From contig BJHQ01000002.1 of NCBI GenBank assembly GCA_014193115.1, forward strand, positions 320,815 through 384,814: DNA of 64,000 bases, read 5' to 3'. The stretch comes from Planctomycetota bacterium (GTDB lineage Bacteria; Planctomycetota; UBA11346). A program made the position numbers and the translations under genes. Position 1 is the stretch's first letter, and each line of letters opens with the position of its first letter. The notes under the pieces were generated by a model. It saw only the letters and a program-made list of their open reading frames with translations. It had not been told where the DNA came from and ran no database searches. Shown piece after piece: positions 27,747-35,900 of the stretch.

Positions 27747-28024
27747 ACAGCGGCGACCGCGACCGATCGCCAAACGAAGAACTGAAGGCGCACGCAACAA
27801 CAAGGCGCGCGTTTCGGAGCGGCGATGCCCTCATCGCCGGCGCGACGCTGGTTCCGATGGCAGCCTGGTTTGGGTACGGGAATGGTTCCGAGACTCCGGG
27901 GCTTTCCGGCGATGGAGCATCGCCGCACCGGCTCCGAGCAAGGTGTTCCTGCGTGAGCCCTTGCGGCGCAAGCGGGTCCACCAAGCCCAATTCCCTTGGC
28001 GCCTTGGCGGTTCTTCTATTGGCC
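27747..28024. other. Non-coding gap between the Clp-like gene and fliS
   Basis: Convergent gap. It holds a 7-bp hairpin GGCGATG/CATCGCC (27821-27838) without a T run, and one copy of a dispersed CTTGGCG-type repeat at 27991-28014. No gene seen. Confidence 0.5.
27991..28014. repeat. Dispersed CTTGGCG-type repeat, copy 1
   Basis: Contains CCTTGGCGCCTTGGCGGTTC. Related copies are at 38919-38946 and 48268-48299; all three end in GGTTC or CAGTTC and lie in or beside gene ends. Confidence 0.6.
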
Positions 28025-28492
28025 TCAGGTGCGCAGGTTCACCAGGCTCGTCCGCTGCGTTCCACCGGGCAAGGACGTGGTGTTCGCCTCTTCTGCCGGA
28101 ATGTCGCGCCAGGCGCTGCACAAGGTCGTCACCACCGGCAAGATCGCGGTGATCATCGCCGGATCCTTGCGCAGATTTGCTTCGCTGATCGAGCTCAGCA
28201 GGTACAGATAGAGATCGCGCAGCTGCTTGGCGATGTCCCCACCTTGTTCAAAATTGAGGGTCGACAGCAGTTCCATAATGATCGCACGGGCTTTGATGCA
28301 GTTCTCGTGAGCCGGCTCGATCTGCTTCGCCTCCATCGCCGACCGTGCCAAACCCAGGAACCGTTCGATGCCCTCGAAGAGCTTGACCAGCAGATCGCGC
28401 TGGCTCAGGCCCTCGATCTCGGCGCTGCGGTAGGCCTGGTTGACGGTGCTGGTGCTGCGGTAAGCGCTGCGTTGGTAGGCGTTGGCGGCCAT
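28025..28492 (-). CDS. fliS: Flagellin export chaperone FliS
   Basis: 155 aa. The N-terminus AANAYQRSAYRSTSTVNQAY fits the FliS pattern (NAYxxxxV), followed by RDLLVKLFEGIERFLGLA and a helical bundle ending in TTLCSAWRDI. It binds the C-terminus of flagellin and stops premature polymerisation. The frame is open from 28597, but ATG 28492 is chosen on GAGGG at normal spacing and on the family N-terminus. Third gene of the minus-strand flaG-fliD-fliS operon, 43 bp after fliD. Confidence 0.93.
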   Translation of the reverse strand: MAANAYQRSAYRSTSTVNQAYRSAEIEGLSQRDLLVKLFEGIERFLGLARSAMEAKQIEPAHENCIKARAIIMELLSTLNFEQGGDIAKQLRDLYLYLLSSISEANLRKDPAMITAILPVVTTLCSAWRDIPAEEANTTSLPGGTQRTSLVNLRT

Positions 28493-28535
28493 GGTCGTGC
28501 CCTCTTTGCCAGTATCGGTCATGACGGCCAGAAGT

Positions 28536-30728
28536 TCAGTTCTTATTGCTTGACGACACGTTCGCGTTGAAGCCCTGGATGGAGCTGGTAAGAGCATTCC
28601 CCAAGGACTGGAACTTGCTCATCGCCTGCTCCATTGCTAGAAATTTTGCTTGATAATACCGCCGACGCGATTCCAGGCGCAGGTCATTGCGCTTGACCTG
28701 ATCATTGAGATTGGCGATGACCTCGGTCAAGGTATCCTGTTTGTTGATAAGGGATCCATCGACGCTGGTCAGCTTGGTCAATGCTTCGTTTGCGGATTGC
28801 CCAGCACCCTTAGTGACCGTGATTTTAACACCAGATAACGCGGTCGAACTGTTGACGAATAGGGCCAGACCGTCGGAGTTGGTCCCGGTCACCCCATACA
28901 GGACCTGGCCTCGACCTGTTGCCACGGCACCATTGATTGTTCCGGCTACATCGACCCCGGTGACGGACGTGGTGGTCGCCATTCCGAGGGCGGACGAAGC
29001 CGAGAAGGTCGATGCCGCAGCTATGGTCTGAGCCGATCCGAACGAACGGTTCCTGATGATCAATCGTCCGGAATCGAGGCCGGTCTCAATCTGATCTCCG
29101 GCCGTCGCCACGGCATTCACCGAGGCTTTCACCTGATCCGCGAGCTGCTGAGCCGAATAGCTGCCCGGGGGCAGCACGGCATTCACCGGCCGGCCATTGA
29201 TGACCAGGGACAGGCTGCCGTTGGAGCTGGTAATCACGGTCGTGCCGGCGAGCACCCCGCTGCCGGTGATCTTGGATTGGGTCGCAGCTCGGGTGATGTC
29301 CACATTGAATGGTTGATCAACAACGGTCTTTTCACTGACCGTCGAGAACTGCACACCAGCGTTGCTGCTCGTGCCGTTGTTGGCAAACACCCGTGCCACC
29401 GCATCCGGGTTCGCGGCCAGAGCCGCGTCGAACACCGACTCGTTCAGGATCAGCTTTCCGGTCTTCTCCTCGATGGATATTCCGAGGGTTTCGACGTTGT
29501 CGATGGCGCCTTCGGGAAGGCCATTCACCCTGCCGGTGAACCCACGGACAATCTCGTCGAGCTGGCTGCGCAAGGCGCTGTCGGACAGCAATGGACCGGC
29601 CTTCCCGGTATCCGGATCGAACGATGCGTTGGCCTTATGGAATTCCAGCACATCGTTTAAACTTTTTATGAAGGTTGTGACAGCGTCCTTGGCTTTTGAG
29701 GTGTCATTGCCGACCGTCACCGATGTCGTTCCGGCAGCGACCAGATTCAACGTCACACCGGGGATGACGCCGGTGAGCTGGTTCTGACTGCTGGTGATGC
29801 TCAGGGTCGACGTACCTGTGCCGTATTTGATGCTGGCATCCTGCGCCTTGCTCAATTCTTGGACCGAATGCAGCGTCCACGTGTCGACCGCATCATAGCT
29901 GCCGGCAGCAAGCGTAGTGGTAAGACCGTTGCCTAGGTCCAAAGTACCAGCGTTATTGACTACCGCATTCCACGTTGAGCCGCCATTGGTGCTGACTTCA
30001 AAGGTTGCGGTCGCTTCGCTACCAGCACCAGATACTCGCAGTGCGTAAGCGGATGGCATGGAGGCGCCTGAGTACAGCCCGTTCAGCGTGACGGTGCCCG
30101 TACCGATGTTGCCTCCACTGGCGACCACCCGCTTGAAATTATTCGAATCACCGCCGGACAACCCGCTCGCATCGAAATTGACCGTGCTGTTTGCACCGCT
30201 TTGCTTCGAGGTGAGGACCAGTCGCCACGGCGCACTCGACCCATCATTGATGATCGAAGCGGTCACCCCAGAGCTGGCATCGTTGATCGCGGCGGCCAAT
30301 CCACGAAGGCTGGAATTGCTGGCGTTCAACGTGATGGTTGCAGAACCGATTGTGACCGTACCAGTTCCGATCGATGCGGTATCGCTTGAGAATCCAGCCG
30401 TCGAGAGTTGCTGGGCGCTGGCAACCTTGTCCACCGTCACTTGGTAGGAGCCGGGAGTGGCGCTGGAATTTGCGGTCGCCGTCAGGACGCCAGAGGTCGA
30501 GGTTGAAACCGAACGAGCGGCGAAGGTGGAGGTTCTGCGGACTGCCGACAAATCGAGCTGAGCCGAAAGCAGCTTGGTGTTGATCTGTCGGACCAGATCC
30601 AATTGATTTGAAAAGGTCTTCGAGCGCGTTTCCAAAAGCGCCGTCGAGCCGCGATTGGCGGCGACCATGGCGTCGACCAGAGCCTTGGTGTCGATTCCCG
30701 AGGCAAGACCGCTGACCGGTGCGACCAT
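28536..30728 (-). CDS. fliD: Flagellar filament cap protein FliD
   Basis: 730 aa, longer than common FliD (about 450-600) because of extra Ser/Thr/Gly-rich domains in the middle. N-terminal VSGLASGIDTKALVDAMVAA and C-terminal coiled coil with QAKFLAMEQAMSKFQSLGNA are diagnostic. Inside are several flagellin-IN-type beta modules (GSYQVTVDKVASAQQLSTAG; GSYSAQQLADQVKASVNA). It caps the growing filament and folds exported flagellin outside the cell. Start 12 bp after flaG; overexposed surface domains may vary between strains. Confidence 0.95.
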   Translation of the reverse strand: MVAPVSGLASGIDTKALVDAMVAANRGSTALLETRSKTFSNQLDLVRQINTKLLSAQLDLSAVRRTSTFAARSVSTSTSGVLTATANSSATPGSYQVTVDKVASAQQLSTAGFSSDTASIGTGTVTIGSATITLNASNSSLRGLAAAINDASSGVTASIINDGSSAPWRLVLTSKQSGANSTVNFDASGLSGGDSNNFKRVVASGGNIGTGTVTLNGLYSGASMPSAYALRVSGAGSEATATFEVSTNGGSTWNAVVNNAGTLDLGNGLTTTLAAGSYDAVDTWTLHSVQELSKAQDASIKYGTGTSTLSITSSQNQLTGVIPGVTLNLVAAGTTSVTVGNDTSKAKDAVTTFIKSLNDVLEFHKANASFDPDTGKAGPLLSDSALRSQLDEIVRGFTGRVNGLPEGAIDNVETLGISIEEKTGKLILNESVFDAALAANPDAVARVFANNGTSSNAGVQFSTVSEKTVVDQPFNVDITRAATQSKITGSGVLAGTTVITSSNGSLSLVINGRPVNAVLPPGSYSAQQLADQVKASVNAVATAGDQIETGLDSGRLIIRNRSFGSAQTIAAASTFSASSALGMATTTSVTGVDVAGTINGAVATGRGQVLYGVTGTNSDGLALFVNSSTALSGVKITVTKGAGQSANEALTKLTSVDGSLINKQDTLTEVIANLNDQVKRNDLRLESRRRYYQAKFLAMEQAMSKFQSLGNALTSSIQGFNANVSSSNKN

Positions 30729-30740
30729 GGCGGTATCCGG

Positions 30741-31115
30741 TCAGGCCTGCTGATTGAAGAGCATGCCGACGATGGCGTCGATGCGCTCGCCCAGTTGGCG
30801 CATCTCTTTGCTGGGAATCTCTTTGATCACTTTGCCGGACTCCTGGTCGGTGAAGCGGACGACGACATCGTTGGTCTTGTCGTCGATCCGCAGACCATAG
30901 TCGATCTGCTTGCCGGCGGCAGCCTCCACCACTTGACGCACGCGCCGTGCCGTAGCGTGCAGGTCATCACCTTGATCAGGAGGACTGTCACCGAGCTCGG
31001 CCTTTGCCTGCACGACCTGCTGCGCAGCCCGATCGCGGTCCAGGTTGGTCTGGGCCGGTCGTGCCTGAGGCAGATCGGCGAGCTGCGTCGCCAAATTGGC
31101 GTCGATGCGTGGCAT
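30741..31115 (-). CDS. flaG: FlaG family flagellar protein
   Basis: 124 aa with the FlaG core near the C-terminus: LRIDDKTNDVVVRFTDQES, GKVIKEIPSKEMRQLGERI. FlaG proteins limit or tune filament length and usually lie beside fliD. Start fixed by a full AAGGAGG (complement of 31121-31127) five bases before the ATG. First gene of the operon, with a sigma28-like promoter upstream. Confidence 0.93.
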   Translation of the reverse strand: MPRIDANLATQLADLPQARPAQTNLDRDRAAQQVVQAKAELGDSPPDQGDDLHATARRVRQVVEAAAGKQIDYGLRIDDKTNDVVVRFTDQESGKVIKEIPSKEMRQLGERIDAIVGMLFNQQA

Positions 31116-31157
31116 GGAGACCTCCTTCAGGGGACGCTGAGGCCCGCCTTGCCTTCA

Positions 31158-31184
31158 GTATCGGCGGGGGCCGCGATCACTTGA
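31158..31184 (-). promoter_or_regulatory. Sigma28 (FliA-type) promoter for flaG-fliD-fliS
   Basis: On the minus strand: TCAAGTGA, eleven bases, GCCGATAC. The classical FliA consensus is TAAAGTTT-N11-GCCGATAA, so the -10 box matches at seven of eight positions, with exact spacing. The predicted start is about 35 nt before the flaG ATG. Its -35 box overlaps the left arm of the inverted repeat at 31180-31212. Confidence 0.65.
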
Positions 31185-31212
31185 GGACCAGTCTGATCAG
31201 GTGGTCCTCAAG
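31180..31212. promoter_or_regulatory. Perfect 11-bp inverted repeat between flaG and flagellin 1
   Basis: CTTGAGGACCA (31180-31190) and its exact reverse complement (31202-31212) flank an 11-bp centre that contains CTGATCAG. It overlaps the -35 of the sigma28-like promoter and ends seven bases before the sigma54-like -24 box of flagellin 1, so it is placed as a shared operator. It is centred near -49 of the flagellin start. Confidence 0.7.
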
Positions 31213-31219
31213 TCGGCCA

Positions 31220-31235
31220 TGGCGGGACCGATGCT
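31220..31235 (+). promoter_or_regulatory. Sigma54 (-24/-12) promoter, flagellin 1
   Basis: Reads TGGCGGGACCGATGCT, with GG and GC ten bases apart. The -12 half (ATGCT) has the same one-base change as at 4409. Predicted leader of about 65 nt before ATG 31313. Confidence 0.65.
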
Positions 31236-31312
31236 TGATCCGGGTCCCGACGGGGCCTGGCGGCACGGACGCCGCCTCCAACCGATCCACGGCTCCATCC
31301 ACGGAGGATTCC

Positions 31313-33424
31313 ATGAGCCTACGCATCAACAACAACATCCAGGCAGCCAACGGCTACCGCAACCTCACCAAGAACGACCACTCGCTCGGTCAGTCCCTCG
31401 AACGGCTGTCCAGTGGCATGAAGATCAACCGCGCATCTGACGATGCTGCCGGCTTGGTCATCAGCGAGCAGATGAGAGCCCAGCTGACCGGCCTGGATCA
31501 AGGCATCAAGAACAGCGAAACCGCTGTGAACATGGTCCAGACCGCGGAAGGTTCCCTGGATGAGATGAACACACTGCTCAAGAAAGTCCGCAGCCTGGCG
31601 CTGCATGGCGCCAACACGGCCCCCAATGACACCAACCAGCTGATCGCCGATCAGGCCGAGCTGGACAATGCGGTGAAGTCGATCACTCGTATCTCCCAGA
31701 CCACCCAGTTCGGCACCAAGAAGCTGCTCGACGGAACCCTCGCCGCTGCCAACAGCTTTGACACCAACAAGGTCTACAAGTTCGACGTCGGCACCCAGCT
31801 GCTTGCCCGCAGCGATTTTAATGCGGGCCAGGTCTGCCTGGTCATCGATTCCAGCGCCGAGTCCAGCACCAATGTACGTTATTCAACCGCCGCCCTCGCC
31901 ACCGTGGTTGGCACCTCGACGGTCGTTGTTTCCCAGGCGACCGTGCTGAACGGCTATTCGGCCAGCGACTTTTTTAATGGCAACAGCATCGGTTCGTTCT
32001 TCGCCTCGGGCACGACCAATGGAACGGTTGGCGGTGGCAGCACCCAGGTCTTCGTCGCCCGGGTCGAGGACACCACCTACAGCCTGGCCACCGGTACCAG
32101 CGCGAGCACCATCAACGGGTCGAACGTGGTCAGCTGGTTGAACACCACGCAAAGCGTCTACACGTTCACCCAGGACGCCTCAGCCCTGGTCGTCGTCAGG
32201 AATTCTACCGGAGCAGTGGGTGCCACCCGTGATGTCGAGTTCGGCCTGCGGGTGACCTCGATCAGCACCACTGACGGCTGCTACGCCACCAAATCGTTCA
32301 CGCTGGATCTGTTCAATGCCGCGTCCTTGCAATCCTATGGCCACAACCAGGCGACAACGATCCGGACTTCCGGCGCTGGCACCTTCTCTGGATTCTCGGT
32401 GGCCGGCGGATCACTGGGCGATACCGCTACTGTCTTCGTCAATGGCAACGGCAGCACCCTCGCTGGCAGCACCCTGCGTGAAACCCTGGGTGTTGCGGAT
32501 ACGCGGCTCAATTCCGGCGCACAGATGATCCTCAGCGTCGCTGGCAAGGATTACACCTTCGCCAATGGCGAAACCATCGGCGACATGGTGTCGAACATCA
32601 ATGCCCAACAAGACGATTATTATGTGGATACCGACCGCGATCGCGGCTTGACTCTGGTCAGACGGAACATCGGCAACGGCGGAGCAGCAACCGATCTCGC
32701 CATCTCGGTCCGCGATGCCCAGGGCCGTTCGTCCTACATGACGCCGCTGTCCACCAACAAGGTCGAATTGAGCGGAACCGGCGCAGCATCGGTGCTCGGT
32801 GGCATCGATGACGGGGTCAATATCCTTGCCCATCTGGAAGGATCCGGACTGCCGGGAGGCCGTCTGAATCTGGTGACGACGAGCGATGATGCGAGCGTCC
32901 TGCGCAACAACGGCAACGGCATCGCCATCTCTCTCGATACCGCATTCGCGAAGACATCGGGATCGGTCACCGCCAATCTGACCACTGGCGCGCTGTTCCA
33001 GACCGGACCCAACAACAACCAGCAAGTTGGTGTGGATATCAAGGATGTTGGGGCCACGAAACTTGGGCTCGGCGGTGACAAATCCAAGACGCTGACCAGT
33101 CTGCAATCGCTGGTCGATAAGCAGTCCCTGGTCAACGGCATGTTCACCGAAACCCTGGACGTGATCGATAAGGCCATCGACGATGTCACCAACCTGCGTG
33201 GATCGCTGGGTGCCTTCCAGGCCAACACCCTGGAGACCGGCCTGAACAGCCTGCGAGTGACCAGCGAGAACCTGACAGGCGCTGAGTCCACCATCCGCGA
33301 CACGGATTTCGCGGCCGAATCGGTGAACTTCGCCAAGCAGCAGATTCTGACCCAGGCGAGCAATGCGATGCTAGCCCAGGCCAATCAGCTGCCCAACAGT
33401 GTCTTGCAGCTCATCGGTCGATAA
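31313..33424 (+). CDS. fliC: Flagellin 1 (703 aa)
   Basis: Filament subunit. D0/D1 N-terminus with SLRINNNIQAANGYRNL, LSSGMKINRASDDAAGLVIS and MVQTAEGSLDEMNTLL; C-terminus with ENLTGAESTIRDTDFAAES and AMLAQANQLPNSVLQLI. Between them lies a Ser/Thr/Asn/Gly-rich surface region of about 400 aa, so the protein is longer than the usual 270-500. A GGAGG at 31303 five bases before ATG 31313 sets the start; longer frames from 31004 are ignored. The surface Ser/Thr are likely glycosylation sites given the adjacent maf and sugar cluster. Followed by a strong terminator. Confidence 0.97.
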   Translation: MSLRINNNIQAANGYRNLTKNDHSLGQSLERLSSGMKINRASDDAAGLVISEQMRAQLTGLDQGIKNSETAVNMVQTAEGSLDEMNTLLKKVRSLALHGANTAPNDTNQLIADQAELDNAVKSITRISQTTQFGTKKLLDGTLAAANSFDTNKVYKFDVGTQLLARSDFNAGQVCLVIDSSAESSTNVRYSTAALATVVGTSTVVVSQATVLNGYSASDFFNGNSIGSFFASGTTNGTVGGGSTQVFVARVEDTTYSLATGTSASTINGSNVVSWLNTTQSVYTFTQDASALVVVRNSTGAVGATRDVEFGLRVTSISTTDGCYATKSFTLDLFNAASLQSYGHNQATTIRTSGAGTFSGFSVAGGSLGDTATVFVNGNGSTLAGSTLRETLGVADTRLNSGAQMILSVAGKDYTFANGETIGDMVSNINAQQDDYYVDTDRDRGLTLVRRNIGNGGAATDLAISVRDAQGRSSYMTPLSTNKVELSGTGAASVLGGIDDGVNILAHLEGSGLPGGRLNLVTTSDDASVLRNNGNGIAISLDTAFAKTSGSVTANLTTGALFQTGPNNNQQVGVDIKDVGATKLGLGGDKSKTLTSLQSLVDKQSLVNGMFTETLDVIDKAIDDVTNLRGSLGAFQANTLETGLNSLRVTSENLTGAESTIRDTDFAAESVNFAKQQILTQASNAMLAQANQLPNSVLQLIGR

Positions 33425-33460
33425 GGGTCTGTCGAGGAATTGACCGCCTGATGTGGCGGA

Positions 33461-33491
33461 CCGAACCCCGGAGTGAACCTCCGGGGTTCGG
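33461..33491 (+). terminator. Intrinsic terminator after flagellin 1
   Basis: Perfect 13-bp stem (33461-33473 with 33479-33491), TGAAC loop, followed by TGTTTT. It begins 36 bp after the flagellin 1 stop. Confidence 0.9.
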
Positions 33492-33635
33492 TGTTTTCAA
33501 TGGCGACCAGTTGACCTAGCATCGAATATGTTCGCGACCGATCGATTGATTCGCCGTAATTTCATTGAATATTATTAATCGAGGCCGGTTCATGGCCGAC
33601 CGTTTCCGACTGCGCGATTCTCGCTCGCGTCGATT

Positions 33636-33651
33636 TGGCACGACTGCTGCG
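33636..33651 (+). promoter_or_regulatory. Sigma54 (-24/-12) promoter, flagellin 2
   Basis: Reads TGGCACGACTGCTGCG, preceded by TT. The -24 half is perfect, GG and GC are ten bases apart, and the -12 half is CTGCG. Predicted leader of about 28 nt with GGAG before ATG 33690. An AT-rich patch lies at about 33545-33585. Confidence 0.8.
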
Positions 33652-33689
33652 TGACAGGCTCCCGTCGGAATCCCCGACCGGAGCCAGCC

Positions 33690-35801
33690 ATGAGCCTGCG
33701 CATCAACAACAACATCCAAGCCGTCAACGGGCACCGCAATCTCGTCCAGAACGATGGGATGCTGAGCAAGTCGCTGGAACACCTGTCGAGCGGCATGCGG
33801 ATCAACCGCGCCTCCGACGATGCCGCCGGTCTGGTGATCAGCGAGCAGATGCGAGCCCAGATCGCCGGACTCGGCCAGGCGGTCGCCAACAGCGAGACTG
33901 CGGCCAACATGGTCCAGACCGCTGAAGGCGCCTTGGACGAGATCAACTCGTTGCTGCGCAAGGTGCGCAGCCTCGCCCTGCACGGTGCCAACGCCGCGCC
34001 CAATGACACCAATCAGCTGGTTGCCGACCAGGCCGAGCTCGACAACGCGGTGAGGTCGATCAGCCGGATATCGGCAACCACCCAGTTCGGCACCAAGAAG
34101 CTGCTCGACGGAACCCTGGCGGCAGCGAACACCTACGACACGACCAAGGTCTTCAAGTTCGATGTCGGAACCGACCTGCTGACCCGGGTCGATTACCTCG
34201 GTGGCCGGGTCAGCCTGGTGATCGACTCCTCAGCCGAAACCAGCACCACCTTCAGATTTTCAACAGCGGCCAACACCACCGTCGTCGGAAATTCAACCGT
34301 GACCGTCGATCAGGCGACGGTGCTCGATGCCTATTCAGCCTCTGACTTCCTGAACGGCAACAGCATCGGGTCGTTCTTCGCCTCCGGAACCACCAATGGC
34401 ACAATCAATGGCGGCAGCACCCAGGCGTTTATCGCACGGATCGAAGATACCGCCTACAGCCTCAATACCGCCACCAGCGCCAGCACCCTCAATGGCTCGA
34501 ATGTCGTGAGCTGGCTGAACACGGTGCAGAGCGTCTACACCTTCGCCCAGGACGCCTCTGCCCTGGTGACGACCCGCAATTCGACCGGGGCTGTCGGCGC
34601 CACCCGTGACATCGAGTTCGGCCTTCGGGTGACCTCAATCAGCACGGCAGACGGCTGCTATGCCGTCAAGTCGTTCACCCTCGACATGTTCCAAGCCGCC
34701 TCGCTGCAATCGTACGGGCACAACCAGGCGACGACCATTCGTACCTCCGGCGCCGGAACCTTCTCCGGGTATTCGGTGACCGGCGGATCTCTCGGAGAGG
34801 AAACCGTTGTCTTCGTCGGCGCCAATGGCAGCACCACCGCCGGCGCCACCTTGCGTGACACCCTCGGCGTCGGAACCACCCGTCTCAATACCAACGCCCA
34901 GATGACCCTCACCATCGCCAAACGCGACTATGTCTTCGCCAATGGTGAAACGATCGGTGATATCGTCTCCTTCATCAACCAGCAGCAGGACGAATACGTC
35001 CTTGATGCCGATCGCGATCGCGGCCTGACCTTGGTGCGCAAGAACATCGGCGCTGGCGGCGATGCCACTGATCTGGCGATCTATGTCCGCGATGCGATCG
35101 GGCGGGTCTCCTACATGACCCCCCTGTCGGCCAACAAGGTCGAATTGAGCGGTTCAGCCGCGGCCAGCGTACTTGGCGGCATCGATGACGGAGTGAACAT
35201 CCTGTCCCATCTTGAAGGCGACGGTTTGCCTGGCGGGCGGATCAACCTGGTGACGAACAACGAGGATGCCAGCATCCTGCGCAACAGCGCCAACGGCATC
35301 GTCATCAGCCTGGACACGGCTTTTGCCAAAACTGCCGAATCGGTGAGCGCGAACATGACCACCGGGGCTTTGTTCCAGACCGGGCCGAATCAAGGCCAAC
35401 GGGTCGGGGTCGATATCAAGGATGTGTCGTCGAACAAACTCGGGCTGGGCGCTGACGACACCAAATCACTGCTCAACTTGCAATCCCTGACTGACCGACA
35501 GGCCTTGGTCAACGGCATGTTCACCCAGGCCCTGGACGTGATCGACAAGGCGATCAGCGACATCACCGACCTCCGCGGCCAACTCGGTGCCTTCCAGGCC
35601 AATACCTTGGAAACCGGCCTGAGCAGCCTGCGGGTGGCCTCTGAAAACCTGACCAGTGCTGAATCGACCATCCGCGATGTCGATTTCGCCAGCGAATCGG
35701 CAGCCTTCGCCAAGTACCAGATCATGGTCCAAGCCAACACCTCGATGCTCGCCCAGGCCAACCAGCTGCCCCAGAATGTGCTGAAGCTCATCCAAGGGTG
35801 A
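33690..35801 (+). CDS. Flagellin 2 (703 aa)
   Basis: Same length and layout as flagellin 1 and clearly its tandem copy, including the central region (ASDFLNGNSIGSFFASGTTN; VETALS-type end EANTLETGL replaced by FQANTLETGLSSLR). N-terminal LSSGMRINRASDDAAGLVIS and C-terminal AESTIRDVDFASES, ANQLPQNVLKLI. GGAG at 33680 supports ATG 33690; it has its own sigma54-like promoter, so the two genes can be controlled separately. Differences are spread evenly, suggesting selection to keep both as filament subunits. No clear terminator follows, so maf may be co-transcribed. Confidence 0.97.
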   Translation: MSLRINNNIQAVNGHRNLVQNDGMLSKSLEHLSSGMRINRASDDAAGLVISEQMRAQIAGLGQAVANSETAANMVQTAEGALDEINSLLRKVRSLALHGANAAPNDTNQLVADQAELDNAVRSISRISATTQFGTKKLLDGTLAAANTYDTTKVFKFDVGTDLLTRVDYLGGRVSLVIDSSAETSTTFRFSTAANTTVVGNSTVTVDQATVLDAYSASDFLNGNSIGSFFASGTTNGTINGGSTQAFIARIEDTAYSLNTATSASTLNGSNVVSWLNTVQSVYTFAQDASALVTTRNSTGAVGATRDIEFGLRVTSISTADGCYAVKSFTLDMFQAASLQSYGHNQATTIRTSGAGTFSGYSVTGGSLGEETVVFVGANGSTTAGATLRDTLGVGTTRLNTNAQMTLTIAKRDYVFANGETIGDIVSFINQQQDEYVLDADRDRGLTLVRKNIGAGGDATDLAIYVRDAIGRVSYMTPLSANKVELSGSAAASVLGGIDDGVNILSHLEGDGLPGGRINLVTNNEDASILRNSANGIVISLDTAFAKTAESVSANMTTGALFQTGPNQGQRVGVDIKDVSSNKLGLGADDTKSLLNLQSLTDRQALVNGMFTQALDVIDKAISDITDLRGQLGAFQANTLETGLSSLRVASENLTSAESTIRDVDFASESAAFAKYQIMVQANTSMLAQANQLPQNVLKLIQG

Positions 35802-35900
35802 TCGGCGGATGGGGACTGGTCCAACCCAAGGTGATGCAGCAAGACCAATTGCAGTGCTGACTTGGCTGGCGCATGTTCCGACTGCAAGGTAGAACCCCTT

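Noticed and set aside
27146..28570. 474-codon plus-strand frame from inside the Clp-like gene through fliS
   Set aside because: Out of frame with the ATPase and antisense to fliS; Arg/Gly-rich without domains.
31004..31312. N-terminal extension of flagellin 1 by 103 residues
   Set aside because: It would run antisense through flaG and across both promoters; the GGAGG and the family N-terminus place the start at 31313.
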